From Mycolicibacter sinensis (GTDB lineage Bacteria > Actinomycetota > Actinomycetes > Mycobacteriales > Mycobacteriaceae): a stretch of DNA of 64,000 bases. Every line of letters starts with the position of its first letter. Position 1 is the stretch's first letter. This document shows, in pieces, positions 9,127 to 17,362 of this stretch. The stretch covers positions 62,001-126,000 of the forward strand of contig NZ_LZJK01000039.1 in NCBI RefSeq assembly GCF_001667945.1, read 5' to 3'. The translations under genes and the position numbers were made by a program. The notes below the pieces were generated by a model that saw nothing but the letters and a program-made list of their open reading frames with translations, was not told the DNA's origin and made no database searches.

Positions 9127-10442
9127 GCGGTGGCCAAGACCTCGTCGATCTGGGGTGACAGCTCGGTCTTCAGACTCGCCGCGGGCAGTTTCCCGCGCAG
9201 CACCGGCCCGATGGCCCGGTCCATCAGGGCGTGCACCTTCTGCCACTCCGGTGAGATCGGGAGTCCCTCGGCGTGGGCCGGCCCGCCGGTGAGCACCGCC
9301 AGATTGCCGATACCGGTGTGGGCGGCGGCGAACCCGGGTGCGGCGATCGCCGAACGCAGCACCGGAACGAAGAGGCCGGACTCCCCGATCAGCGCCTGTC
9401 CCGCCGGCCCGGCAGCGAATTTGACGAACTCCCAAGCCTGTTCCCGGCGGCGGCTGGCCGCGGCGATCGCCAGGCCGGTGCTACCGATCGCTGAGCGGGC
9501 AGCCATCCCCTTGGCGGCCGCAGCCGGCCCGGTGGGCAAGACCGCCACGTCGAAGTCGAGCCCCTCGGCCTGCGCGAACGTCTGGTAGCGCCAGTGGCCG
9601 CCGAGCGCCATCGCCGCCTGGCCCGCGGTGAACAGGCCCATGGTGGATATCGCCTGGGTGTCGGATGCGGCGGGGGCCACTCGGTGCCGGTTGGACAGGT
9701 CGGCGTAGAACTGGATGCCGTCGAGGAAGTCGCCGTCGTCGAAGTTGAGGTGGGTAGGGTTGAGCCGCGGTACGGCCCACGGCGTGCCGTTGTTCATCCC
9801 GAACAGGGCCGCGGTGTAGGGCGGTGACCAGGTGTCGACGAACCCCCACTGGGTAGTCCGGCCGTTGGGTGCGCGGCGGGTCAACGCGGTTGCGGTGTCT
9901 AGGAATTCGTCGAACGTCCAGGGCTGGTCCCAGCGTCCGGGCGGTGGCGGCACACCGGCTTCGGCGAAGAGCCGGGTGTTGTAGAACAAGAACGCCCCCG
10001 ACCACTGCTCCGGGAAGGCGTACTGGCCACCGCTGAAGCCGAAGGTTTCATACAGCGCCGGGATGCTCTCGGCGCGCAAGGCCGCGGCGAACTCCCGGTC
10101 GGCGTCCAACAGCGGATTGAGGTCTGCCAGCACGCCCCGGTCGGCCAGTCCCGCATAGTTGAACTCCCAAGCCATCAGCACATCGGGGCATCGGCCGCCG
10201 GCGCAGAAGGTCGAGATCTGCTGCGTGGGGTCTCCCCCGGCCAGCACGGTGCGCACCCGGATGCCAGGATGCCGGCGCTCGAATGCCTTCACGATGCCCA
10301 TCCTGGTGTCGGCCTCTTCCGGGTTGGCCGCGAAGAAAAAGGTCAGTGCGTCGTCGTCGGCGCTGCACGCCGCCGGGACGGGCGCCAGGGCGGCGGCGGC
10401 GCCGACGAGGCCGGCACCGCGCAGAAACGTGCGCCGCTGCAA
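9123..10442 (-). CDS. Sugar-binding lipoprotein of ABC transporter, Tat-type signal
   Basis: This is the extracytoplasmic binding protein (439 residues, the length I recall for Rv2041c) of an MsmE/UgpB-type importer. The N-terminus reads QRRTFLRGAG, a twin-arginine motif, followed by a hydrophobic stretch and a lipobox-like PAAC with Cys near position 26, so it is probably a Tat-exported lipoprotein. The body shows the family layout, including FNYAGLADRGVLADLNPL and FLFYNTRLFAEAG. The start is TTG, six bases after the stop of the YhgE gene, which suggests joint transcription with it. The substrate cannot be read from sequence. Confidence 0.9.
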   Translation of the reverse strand: MQRRTFLRGAGLVGAAAALAPVPAACSADDDALTFFFAANPEEADTRMGIVKAFERRHPGIRVRTVLAGGDPTQQISTFCAGGRCPDVLMAWEFNYAGLADRGVLADLNPLLDADREFAAALRAESIPALYETFGFSGGQYAFPEQWSGAFLFYNTRLFAEAGVPPPPGRWDQPWTFDEFLDTATALTRRAPNGRTTQWGFVDTWSPPYTAALFGMNNGTPWAVPRLNPTHLNFDDGDFLDGIQFYADLSNRHRVAPAASDTQAISTMGLFTAGQAAMALGGHWRYQTFAQAEGLDFDVAVLPTGPAAAAKGMAARSAIGSTGLAIAAASRRREQAWEFVKFAAGPAGQALIGESGLFVPVLRSAIAAPGFAAAHTGIGNLAVLTGGPAHAEGLPISPEWQKVHALMDRAIGPVLRGKLPAASLKTELSPQIDEVLATA

Positions 10443-10448
10443 GGCCTG

Positions 10449-12362
10449 TCACACTTCGATCGGCGGATAGAGCCGTTCGAGGGTGTACTGGCGATCTCGG
10501 CGCGCGGCCCAGCTGCTGGCCGCCAACGACACCACCAGAATCCCGGCCAGCACCCCCACCGACGTCCACAGCCGAGCATCGATACCGCCGACAGTCAGCT
10601 GACGTAAACCGTTGACCGCGTAGGTCATCGGATCGTAGGGGTGCAGGATCTGGAACGGTTTCGCCGTCGTCTCGACCGGATACACCCCGCCGGACGACAC
10701 CAGCTGGAACATCAGGAAGGCCAGGGTGAACACCCGGCCGACCGCCACACCGAGCACGGCGTTGAACGCCTGGATCAGGGCCAGGAACGACGCGGCGATC
10801 AAGGCCAGGAACGCGACCGTCCCCGCGGCGTAGCGCGCCTGCAACCCGACGCCGAAATGCACCACCGCATACATCAGCACCACCTGGCACAGGCCCAGCA
10901 GCAGGGCGGGCCAGTAGGAGGCCAACACCACCCGCAGTGCGCCGAGGCCGTTCACGATGGCGCGAGTCTGCAGCGGTGTCAGCAACATCCACACGATCAG
11001 CGAGCCGATGAACAACGCCAGCGGCAGGAAGAACGGGGCGAAGCCGGTGCCGAACGTGGCGGCGTGATGGGTGAAGTCCATATCGACCCCGACCGGGCTG
11101 GCCAGGATCTGCGCCACCTCGACGCGCTGCTGGTCAGTGATCGTCGAGGCGCGCTGATCCGCCTCACCCAGCCCGGTGGCCAACTGCGCGGCGCCGTCCT
11201 TGAGTTGGTTGCCGCCGTCGGCCAGCTGGACCAGCCCGTCGCTGAGCTTGTGTGTGCCCGCGTCGAGATCGGTTGCGCCGTTGCGCAGCGTGACCAGATC
11301 GTTCTTGAGGCCACCGTCCAGCGCGTGGGCCATGAGCGTACGCAACCCGCTGTTGGGGTCGGCCAAGTCGCTCTCCAGCTGTTGGGTGTTGGCGCGCAGC
11401 TTGGCGAGGCCCTCGTCGGTGGCGGGGTCGATTCCCTTGATGGCGAGGAGACGTTGCGCACCGGCCAACGTGTCGCCGAGACCGCGCACCGCCGGGTCGG
11501 GGTTGGCGTGCAAGGCGTCCACCACCTGGTTGACGATTCCAGCGGCCTGCTGGTAGTTGACGTTGAGCGCCGCGATCCGGTCGGACACGGATTTGATGTT
11601 GCCGCTCAATGCGGTAGCGGCAGCGCCCGCGGCGTTCGGGTCCAAGCCCATGGCGCCGAGGTCGTCGGTCAGCTTCAGCAGCGGATCGGTGGCCTGCTGA
11701 ATCCCCGCCGCCAGCCTGCGGCTGCCGTCGGCGAGTGCCGCTGCACCGTCGCGTGCGGTGCCGAGATTGTCCGCCAACAGATTTGAGCCGTCGGATAGCT
11801 GCCTGGCGCCGTCGGCCGCCTTCTTGACCTCGTCGGTCACCTGGGTCAGTGCGGTACCGATCACCTGCTGGCCGACCTTGGCGCTGACTTCGTTGAGGAC
11901 CTCACGGGCGGCGTTCTGTCCCATGACCGACGCCAGATAGTTGTTGGCGTCGTTGAACCGGAACTGGATCTGCGCCTTCTGCGGGTGCGGACCCGCGGGC
12001 GACACCACCGCCGCGCTGAAGTCCTGCGGCAGGGTGATCGAGAAATAGTAGGTGCCGTCGGAAACCCCTTTGGCAGCTTCGCTTTCCGATACCTGATGCA
12101 GATCGAGCTGGCCGGAGTCGACGAGTGCACGGGTGACCTCGTCACCGGCGTGCAACTGGTCTCCGGAGACGGTGGCACCGCTGTCCTGGTTGACCAGGGC
12201 GACCGGGATCTTGTCGATGGCGGCGAACGGATTCCAAAACGCCCACAGGTACATGGCGCCGTAGAGCAGTGGCAGCACGATGATGGTGATCAGGGCCAGC
12301 CGCGGCATGGTGCCGCGCGAGTAGCGTTTGAGGTCGGTGCCCAGCGACATTCCGGCGAGCAT
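10449..12362 (-). CDS. YhgE/Pip-type membrane protein
   Basis: This 637-residue protein matches the YhgE/Pip (phage infection protein) group, related to ABC-2 export permeases. One N-terminal helix (ALITIIVLPLLYGAMYLWAFWNP) is followed by a long extracytoplasmic region with heptad-like repeats (ADGARQLSDGSNLLADNL, AAALADGSRRLAAGI, QLADGGNQLKDGAAQLATGL). About five helices follow, including the conserved SSGGVYPVETTAKPFQILHP segment. Relatives are linked to surface export or phage adsorption; the function here is unknown. It lies three bases after a degenerate ABC ATPase gene, a pairing that suggests a transport complex. Confidence 0.88.
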   Translation of the reverse strand: MLAGMSLGTDLKRYSRGTMPRLALITIIVLPLLYGAMYLWAFWNPFAAIDKIPVALVNQDSGATVSGDQLHAGDEVTRALVDSGQLDLHQVSESEAAKGVSDGTYYFSITLPQDFSAAVVSPAGPHPQKAQIQFRFNDANNYLASVMGQNAAREVLNEVSAKVGQQVIGTALTQVTDEVKKAADGARQLSDGSNLLADNLGTARDGAAALADGSRRLAAGIQQATDPLLKLTDDLGAMGLDPNAAGAAATALSGNIKSVSDRIAALNVNYQQAAGIVNQVVDALHANPDPAVRGLGDTLAGAQRLLAIKGIDPATDEGLAKLRANTQQLESDLADPNSGLRTLMAHALDGGLKNDLVTLRNGATDLDAGTHKLSDGLVQLADGGNQLKDGAAQLATGLGEADQRASTITDQQRVEVAQILASPVGVDMDFTHHAATFGTGFAPFFLPLALFIGSLIVWMLLTPLQTRAIVNGLGALRVVLASYWPALLLGLCQVVLMYAVVHFGVGLQARYAAGTVAFLALIAASFLALIQAFNAVLGVAVGRVFTLAFLMFQLVSSGGVYPVETTAKPFQILHPYDPMTYAVNGLRQLTVGGIDARLWTSVGVLAGILVVSLAASSWAARRDRQYTLERLYPPIEV

Positions 12363-12365
12363 GGT

Positions 12366-13100
12366 CTACTCGTCCCCCTTCTCGTGGCGGCCGTGGCTGC
12401 TGTGGGCCGGCTCGGCCGGCTCCAGATGCTCGACATGGATCTGCGCTGCAACGCCCGAGCCTTCTGGCACCGCGTTGGCCGACGCGGTGATCACGGTCTG
12501 CTGCTCGCCCAGCGCGACCAGCCGGCCGATCAGGGTGGCGCGGTCGCGGTCGCTGGTGACCTGATCGATGCTGCCGACCACCAACAGCGGTGGCCGCGCG
12601 GTGTTGGCCAGCGCGATGCGCAACAGCAGCCCGGTCAGTTCGTCGAGCTGCTCGACGTAGGCGTGCAGTTGCGGCAGTGGCAGCTCGCCGAAGACCGGCC
12701 GGCAGACGGCGTCACGCTCGGTTTCGCCGGCGCGCGGCACCAGCCGATACCAGGGTGCGTCCCAGCGGAGTTGTTCGGTGATCAGGTCGCGCACCGTCAC
12801 CGATTCGAAGATCGCGTCGAGTTGTTCGACTCCAGCCAGGGCGGAGACGCCGAAGATGTCGCGAGGTTTGTCGTGGCCCAACACCGCGACCGTTCCGGTA
12901 GACGGTTTCATCCGGCCCGCCAGGTTCATCAGCAGCGCGGTGCGTCCCGAGCCGGGCGGGCCGACCAGCACCGTGACCCCACCGGCCTCGATGTCCAAGT
13001 CGAGTGGCCCGAAAACCCGCCCCCACGGGCCGGTCATCGAGATCCCGCGCGCTCTGACCGCCACGGGCTTCTCCTCGGGAGCCTTCGCTTCCTCTGGCAT
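12366..13100 (-). CDS. Degenerate ABC-type ATP-binding protein
   Basis: This 244-residue protein has the outline of an ABC ATPase, but the key positions are altered. Walker A reads GPPGSGRT, with Arg53 in place of the catalytic Lys. The signature is LTGLL (155-159) instead of LSGGQ. The Walker B region reads LLVVGSID, with Gly-Ser where Asp-Glu is expected. The H-loop His is missing (TASAN). The fold seems intact with a Q-loop-like EQLD. It may bind nucleotide without normal hydrolysis, or act structurally with the YhgE protein encoded next. It starts 12 bases after the sigma factor stop. The C-terminus is His/Glu-rich. Confidence 0.85.
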   Translation of the reverse strand: MPEEAKAPEEKPVAVRARGISMTGPWGRVFGPLDLDIEAGGVTVLVGPPGSGRTALLMNLAGRMKPSTGTVAVLGHDKPRDIFGVSALAGVEQLDAIFESVTVRDLITEQLRWDAPWYRLVPRAGETERDAVCRPVFGELPLPQLHAYVEQLDELTGLLLRIALANTARPPLLVVGSIDQVTSDRDRATLIGRLVALGEQQTVITASANAVPEGSGVAAQIHVEHLEPAEPAHSSHGRHEKGDE

Positions 13101-13112
13101 GGGATTCCCCCT

Positions 13113-14048
13113 TTAACCGCCGAATCGGTCCGCGTGACCCATCAAAGCAGAACCGGGCATCGGTTCCGGCAGTTGCAGTGTCAGGAGGCGCAGCCGATCC
13201 GGCTCGCCGGCGATGTCGATGGTGTGAATGCGCCCGTCGGCACCGATTCCGATGTGCAGCGCAGCCAACAGCCGGCCCCCGGGCGCGATCGCGATCCCGG
13301 GGGCGCCGTCGATCAGCAGGACGGCACCGGCGCGTGCGCGTCTGGTGAAGCGCCTGGTCTCGGTGGCGACGTCGGGGGCGCCGCGCATTTCGGTGGCGAC
13401 ACCGGCCGGCACCAGCACCGGATCGACCCGGCGCACCACGTCGGGCGCCAACAGCTCCAGCAGCGCGGGGATATCGCCGCCGCGGGAGGCCGCCAGGAAC
13501 GCCGTGACGATCTGCAGGTGCTCGGCACGGCGCCGCGGCTCGGCGGCCGGCCCGGCGTGCAGCCGGGCGCGTGCCCGGCTGGCCAGCTTCTTGGCGGCAT
13601 CCGGGGATTTGTCCAACAGTGCACCGATCTGCTCGAAGGGGACGTCGAACAGGTCGTGCAAGACGAAGGCCGCCCGTTGTGCCGGCGACAATCGGTCCAG
13701 CACCACGAGCAGCGCGCGACTGACCGCCTCGGAGCGCAGCACCTCCTCGTCGGCGGCGGGCGCGGCGGCGCTGCCGGCGTTGCCCAAGGGGTCAGGCAGT
13801 GGCTGTTCGCCGCGCCGGGCACGCGCGCGCAACTGGTCGACCGCGGTGCGGGCGGTGATCGTGGTGAGCCAGCCCGCCACGTTGTCGACGGCAGCGAAGT
13901 CGGCGCCGCTGGCTTTGAGCCAGGCCGACTGTACGGCGTCGTCGGCGTCGGCGGTCGAGCCGAGCAGGTGAAAGGCCACCGAATGCAGGCGAGGCCGGTG
14001 GCCTTCGAACTCTCGGGCCAGATTCTCCAGCGTTCCCGGGTTGCTCAT
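13113..14048 (-). CDS. ECF sigma factor with C-terminal SnoaL-like domain (SigJ/ECF41-like)
   Basis: This 311-residue ECF sigma factor has sigma-2 (about residues 15-80), sigma-4 (about 105-170, with LSPAQRAAFVLHDLFDVPFEQIG) and a C-terminal NTF2/SnoaL-like extension (about 180-300). Extensions of this kind control activity in ECF41-type factors in place of an anti-sigma factor. A linker QPLPDPL and a tail EPDRL loosely resemble the conserved ECF41 WLPEP and NPDKL motifs. The DoxX gene is divergent, and the degenerate ABC and YhgE genes follow on the same strand. Length is like M. tuberculosis SigJ, but strict orthology is uncertain. An SD (AAAGG) precedes the ATG. Confidence 0.88.
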   Translation of the reverse strand: MSNPGTLENLAREFEGHRPRLHSVAFHLLGSTADADDAVQSAWLKASGADFAAVDNVAGWLTTITARTAVDQLRARARRGEQPLPDPLGNAGSAAAPAADEEVLRSEAVSRALLVVLDRLSPAQRAAFVLHDLFDVPFEQIGALLDKSPDAAKKLASRARARLHAGPAAEPRRRAEHLQIVTAFLAASRGGDIPALLELLAPDVVRRVDPVLVPAGVATEMRGAPDVATETRRFTRRARAGAVLLIDGAPGIAIAPGGRLLAALHIGIGADGRIHTIDIAGEPDRLRLLTLQLPEPMPGSALMGHADRFGG

Positions 14049-14049
14049 G

Positions 14050-14076
14050 GGTCACCTTTCGGTTCCGGGAGTCGTC
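14050..14076 (+). promoter_or_regulatory. Candidate ECF41-type promoter upstream of the DoxX gene
   Basis: GGTCACC (14050-14056) and CGTC (14073-14076) are separated by 16 bases and lie 46 bases before the DoxX start. This resembles the ECF41 promoter pattern TGTCACA...CGTC. The -35-like element coincides with the sigma gene's ribosome-binding region, so the match may be fortuitous. Confidence 0.35.
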
Positions 14077-14122
14077 AGTCATAGGAATAGCCACATCCGC
14101 CGACGAAAGGAAGAGCAACCTC

Positions 14123-14476
14123 ATGAGCGTATCGACCGTCTACCTCGCGGTCATCACCGTCACCGCGGTCGTCACCATCGCTATCGCGATCGCCGACTTC
14201 ATTCCGGCGCAGTTCGTCCTGGCCAATTCGGCGCAGGTGGGGGTGCCCCGGTCCTGGCTGCCGCTGTTGGGCGGGCTGAAGCTGGCCGGGGGCGCCGGCC
14301 TGGTCATCGGACTGGCCGGCGTGGCCTGGATCGGCGTCGCCGCCGCGGCCGGGCTGGTCGCCTTCTTCATCGGGGCCGTCGTGACGCATCTGCGGGCCGG
14401 AGTGTTGTACAACATCGGTTTTCCGGCCGCCTACCTGGCGCTGTCGACGGCGTCGCTGATGATGCTGCTGGCCTGA
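14123..14476 (+). CDS. DoxX family membrane protein
   Basis: This small membrane protein of 117 residues has four hydrophobic helices, of the DoxX/DoxX-like type. It shows the family pattern of a helix 2 beginning near LPLLGGLKLAGGAGLVIGL and a short polar GAVVTHLRAG loop before helix 4. Relatives take part in thiol redox and membrane stress functions. It is divergent from the ECF sigma gene, whose group commonly regulates an adjacent redox-type gene, so it is the likely target. GAAAGGAAG upstream of the ATG serves as ribosome-binding site. Confidence 0.85.
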   Translation: MSVSTVYLAVITVTAVVTIAIAIADFIPAQFVLANSAQVGVPRSWLPLLGGLKLAGGAGLVIGLAGVAWIGVAAAAGLVAFFIGAVVTHLRAGVLYNIGFPAAYLALSTASLMMLLA

Positions 14477-14477
14477 G

Positions 14478-14921
14478 TTATCCGAATTCGGCCGCCGGGT
14501 CGGTGTGGCCGGCCGAACCGGCCCGCCGCGGCAGTTCCAAGACGACGTTGGTGGCTTTGACCGAGGCGACGACCAGGCTGCCGGGCTGCAACTGCAGCTC
14601 GTCGGCGGCTTCCCGGCTGACCAGCGACACCAGCCGGAATGGGCCGGCCTGAACGTCGACCTGTGCCATCACCGTGTCCCGAGTGACGTTGGTGACCAAC
14701 CCGACGAGCCGGTTGCGGGCAGACTGGCCCACCACCGGATTGCGCGACATCGGTTCGACGGAGGCGCGCTCCTGGGCGAACCGCGCCAGCTCGGCGCCGT
14801 CGACCATCCGGGGGCCGGTTCCCGTCGTCGCCGAGAGGCGACCGGAGTCGATCCAGCGCCGGACGGTGTCGTCACTGACCCCGAGCAGTTCGGCGACTTC
14901 GGCAATTCGAAAGCTTGGCAC
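14478..14921 (-). CDS. Molybdenum/pterin-binding regulator: HTH plus TOBE domain
   Basis: This 147-residue two-domain protein begins with a MerR/BldC-like helix-turn-helix (FRIAEVAELLGVSDDTVRRWIDSGRL, residues about 4-30). It ends in a molybdate-binding TOBE/Mop domain (SARNRLVGLVTNVTRDTVMAQVD... through LVVASVKATNVVLEL). The GTG at 14921 is chosen because it gives the natural MPSFRIAEV start; no strong SD is seen. It likely senses molybdate or molybdopterin; the nar operon earlier in the window needs molybdenum cofactor, but no direct link is shown. Its stop lies two bases from the convergent DoxX stop. Confidence 0.85.
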   Translation of the reverse strand: MPSFRIAEVAELLGVSDDTVRRWIDSGRLSATTGTGPRMVDGAELARFAQERASVEPMSRNPVVGQSARNRLVGLVTNVTRDTVMAQVDVQAGPFRLVSLVSREAADELQLQPGSLVVASVKATNVVLELPRRAGSAGHTDPAAEFG

Positions 14922-14953
14922 GTCGTTGAGCTTATCCTCGCCGGCCCGCTGGC

Positions 14954-15766
14954 TCAGGCTTGTGCGAAGTACCGGATCGCCGTCATCGCCTGGCCCCGGC
15001 GGTCGACGTCGGCGAAAAGCACCGCGCGCTGCTGCGCCGAAGTCATCGAGACCGCGACGGTGCCGCCGGCCGCCAGCAGCTTCGTCGGGCGCGCACCGTC
15101 GAGCCGGGCGCCGAGCTCGGCAAGATCTATCGCGGTGTCGTCGCCGTAAGTCATTGTCGCAGTGGGCGATAGCGCCGCCGTCACGGTGGATAGCTGACCC
15201 GAGCTGATCGCGGTGAGGAATGTGCGCACCGGATGCTTGCCCCGACCGGCCGGCCGGCGAAACCCGGCAGCGAAGCCGGCGCTGCCGGCGAGGCGCTGGT
15301 TGCGCAGCAGCGATCGCGACAGCCCAACCCCGGCGGGCACCGCCGCCAGGCCGTTGCCGAGGAACTGGCGCATCATCGCCGGCAGCTCCCAGTAGGCGCG
15401 CAACCGACGCAGCTTCCATCGGCTGCCGGCCTCGGTGAGGTCTTCGGTCAGGTCATAGCGCAGGATCGCTGGAATGTGCATGACCACCGACGGGCCCATC
15501 GCCACCTCGAGCTGCAGGTCCCGGATGACAGTCGTCCCGTGCACGATGTCCAGGTCGCGGTGGAAGGTGATGTCGCGGGGCCCGATGAACGTGTCGTAGA
15601 AGCGGCCGATCTGCTGCGCCCCGACGTGCGGGCGCGAACCCACCGGGTCCTCCACCTGACCGTCGGAACTGAACAGGCCCACCCAGCCGCTGCGGTCGTG
15701 GGCGGCCGCGGCGGCCGGCGACTGCTCGACCGTGACCAGCAGATCCTGCGCTATCGAGTCCGTCAT
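14954..15766 (-). CDS. NTF2/SnoaL-like protein, counterpart of Rv2042c
   Basis: This 270-residue protein has an N-terminal nuclear-transport-factor-2/ketosteroid-isomerase-like domain (about 1-130; HDRSGWVGLFSSDGQVEDPVG, RFYDTFIGPRDITFHRD). A second part (about 190-270) looks like a further cone-shaped fold (VRTFLTAISSGQLSTVTAALSPTATMTYGDD). No catalytic role is evident. The ATG overlaps the pncA stop (ATGA), so it is co-translated with pncA, as the Rv2042c-Rv2043c pair is in M. tuberculosis. Confidence 0.85.
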   Translation of the reverse strand: MTDSIAQDLLVTVEQSPAAAAAHDRSGWVGLFSSDGQVEDPVGSRPHVGAQQIGRFYDTFIGPRDITFHRDLDIVHGTTVIRDLQLEVAMGPSVVMHIPAILRYDLTEDLTEAGSRWKLRRLRAYWELPAMMRQFLGNGLAAVPAGVGLSRSLLRNQRLAGSAGFAAGFRRPAGRGKHPVRTFLTAISSGQLSTVTAALSPTATMTYGDDTAIDLAELGARLDGARPTKLLAAGGTVAVSMTSAQQRAVLFADVDRRGQAMTAIRYFAQA

Positions 15767-16335
15767 CCGGCTGCCTCCACCACAACGACACCAGCGCGGC
15801 GCATCGCCGCCACCGCAGCAGCCGACGATTCGGCGCCCACCCCCGCGGTCAACTGCGCCAGCACCGCGGTGGCAAACCCGGCGCGGATCGCGTCTTCGGC
15901 GGTGTGGCGCACACAGTAGTCGGTGGCGACGCCGACTACGTCGACGCGGTCCACCTCATGCCGGTGCAACCAGTCGGCCAGCGCGGTGCCGTCACCGTCG
16001 ACGCCGTCGAATCCGCTGTATCCGGCGTCGTATTGGCCTTTTGTGAAGACCTCGTCGATCCGGTCGGTGCTCAGCGCGGGATGAAGATCGGCGCCGGCGG
16101 TTCCGGCGCGGCAATGCGGCGGCCAGGACGTCACGTAATCCGGGTGCGCTGAAAAGTGGTCCCCGGGATCGATATGCCAATCCTTGGTCGCCACCACGTG
16201 GGCGTAGCGGTCCCGGGTGGCCGCGCCGTGTAGGTAGCGGGTGATGCCGTCCGCGACGTCGACGGCGCCGCTCACCGGCAAGGCGCCCCCGTCACAGAAG
16301 TCGTTCTGCACGTCGACGATGATCAGCGCCCGCAT
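15763..16335 (-). CDS. pncA: Pyrazinamidase/nicotinamidase
   Basis: This 190-residue cytoplasmic amidohydrolase converts nicotinamide to nicotinate in NAD recycling and activates pyrazinamide. It is closely similar to M. tuberculosis PncA (MRALIIVDVQNDFC start). The catalytic triad is complete (D8, K99, C141), as are the metal ligands (D52, H54, H60, H74). The residue before the catalytic Cys is Tyr (ATDYCVR) where M. tuberculosis has His. The 5' end overlaps the DUF2784 gene by 44 bases, which argues for one transcript. Confidence 0.96.
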   Translation of the reverse strand: MRALIIVDVQNDFCDGGALPVSGAVDVADGITRYLHGAATRDRYAHVVATKDWHIDPGDHFSAHPDYVTSWPPHCRAGTAGADLHPALSTDRIDEVFTKGQYDAGYSGFDGVDGDGTALADWLHRHEVDRVDVVGVATDYCVRHTAEDAIRAGFATAVLAQLTAGVGAESSAAAVAAMRRAGVVVVEAAG

Positions 16336-16705
16336 GACCACCACCGTATCGTCGGCGCCGCAGTGCGGCCCGCGCGTAGAGCATCCAGGACGCGATGACG
16401 GCCGCCAGCACCGTGGCCTCGGCTGCTGCGGTCCAGGCGGCCGGATAGACGACACCGGCCAGATACTGGGCGATGAAACCCTCCGGCGGGAGCGGGGCCA
16501 TCCCGGCGGCGGCGCGGGCGCCGCGCTCGAGCCACGTCAGCGGGCAGTCCAGGTGGGCGGTGAGGATCAGGAGCCCCCATACCACCGCCGGGATATGCAG
16601 CCAGATGGTGCGCGGCCAGCGCAGTGCCAGAAACCCGCCGGCGATGACGTAGCCGACGAAGGCCAGGTGCACTGCAACGATGAGCACCACCGCGATGGGG
16701 TACAT
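16292..16705 (-). CDS. DUF2784 small membrane protein
   Basis: This membrane protein of about 137 residues has four hydrophobic segments and the DUF2784 pattern: HLAFVGYVIAGGFLALRWPR, then a DCPLTWLERGAR loop, then GFIAQYLAGVVYP. The ATG at 16705 is preferred over a longer start at 16765 because the first helix begins right after it. The last 44 bases overlap pncA in another frame. It occupies the place of Rv2044c upstream of pncA. The function is unknown. Confidence 0.8.
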   Translation of the reverse strand: MYPIAVVLIVAVHLAFVGYVIAGGFLALRWPRTIWLHIPAVVWGLLILTAHLDCPLTWLERGARAAAGMAPLPPEGFIAQYLAGVVYPAAWTAAAEATVLAAVIASWMLYARAALRRRRYGGGHAGADHRRRAERLL

Positions 16706-16804
16706 GGTCCTAGAAGGCCCGCCGTTTCGCCGTACGCAGAATTCGCTTCCGTCTGCGACCGCCACGGTACATTGGCGGACACCTGATAGTCAGGAGCGGA
16801 TCTG

Positions 16805-17347
16805 ATGACAACCGGCGGTTTTGACCCGAACGTCCCCGGCTATGGCCCTGGTTATGGCCCTGGCTATGGCCAGCCCGGCGCCTATCCGCCGCCGCAGGGC
16901 TGGGGGCAGCCGCCGGCGAAGGGGCAGAAGCCGGGCGGGCTGGGCCGGCGCTTCTGGGCCCGGCTCATCGACGGGGTGCTGGTCAGCATCGTGGCGTTCG
17001 CCCTGTCGCTGTTCGTGTTCGCCGACGACTATCCGTTCCTGGTGACCGGCCTGTTCTCCGGTGTGCTGACTTACGGCTACTTCGTCTTGTTCGAGGTCAC
17101 CCAGGGAGCCAGCCCGGCCAAGCGCCTGCTCGGCCTGGCGGTGCGCGGGCCCGACGGGGTGTCCAAGCCGACGCTGGGACAGTCGGCCGTCCGCAACGCC
17201 TTCACCGTGCTGGCGGTGCTGCCCTACCTGGGCCCGCTGCTGGCCTTCGTGGCCTACGTCGTGATCGCGGTGACGATCAGCGGCAGCCCGACCAAACAGG
17301 GCAAGCACGACGAGCTGGCCGGCGGCACCCGGGTGATCCGGGACTGA
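16805..17347 (+). CDS. RDD family membrane protein with Pro/Gly/Tyr-rich N-terminus
   Basis: This 180-residue protein has a disordered N-terminus built of PGYGPGYGPGYGQP repeats, followed by an RDD domain. The domain has the Arg-Asp pair in RRFWARLIDGVLV, a middle helix with LFEVTQGASPAKRLLGLAVR, and a final helix. RDD proteins are small integral membrane proteins of mostly unknown role. AGGAG lies before the ATG and a TACATT -10-like element lies near 16766. It is convergent with the gamma-glutamyltransferase gene. Confidence 0.87.
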   Translation: MTTGGFDPNVPGYGPGYGPGYGQPGAYPPPQGWGQPPAKGQKPGGLGRRFWARLIDGVLVSIVAFALSLFVFADDYPFLVTGLFSGVLTYGYFVLFEVTQGASPAKRLLGLAVRGPDGVSKPTLGQSAVRNAFTVLAVLPYLGPLLAFVAYVVIAVTISGSPTKQGKHDELAGGTRVIRD

Positions 17348-17362
17348 TCGCGTTCTCGAGAG

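Noticed and set aside
11985..14084. A 699-codon open frame on the plus strand
   Set aside because: It is antisense to the YhgE, degenerate ABC and sigma genes. Its translation is Arg/Gln/Gly/Val-rich with no motif, a common shadow in GC-rich DNA.
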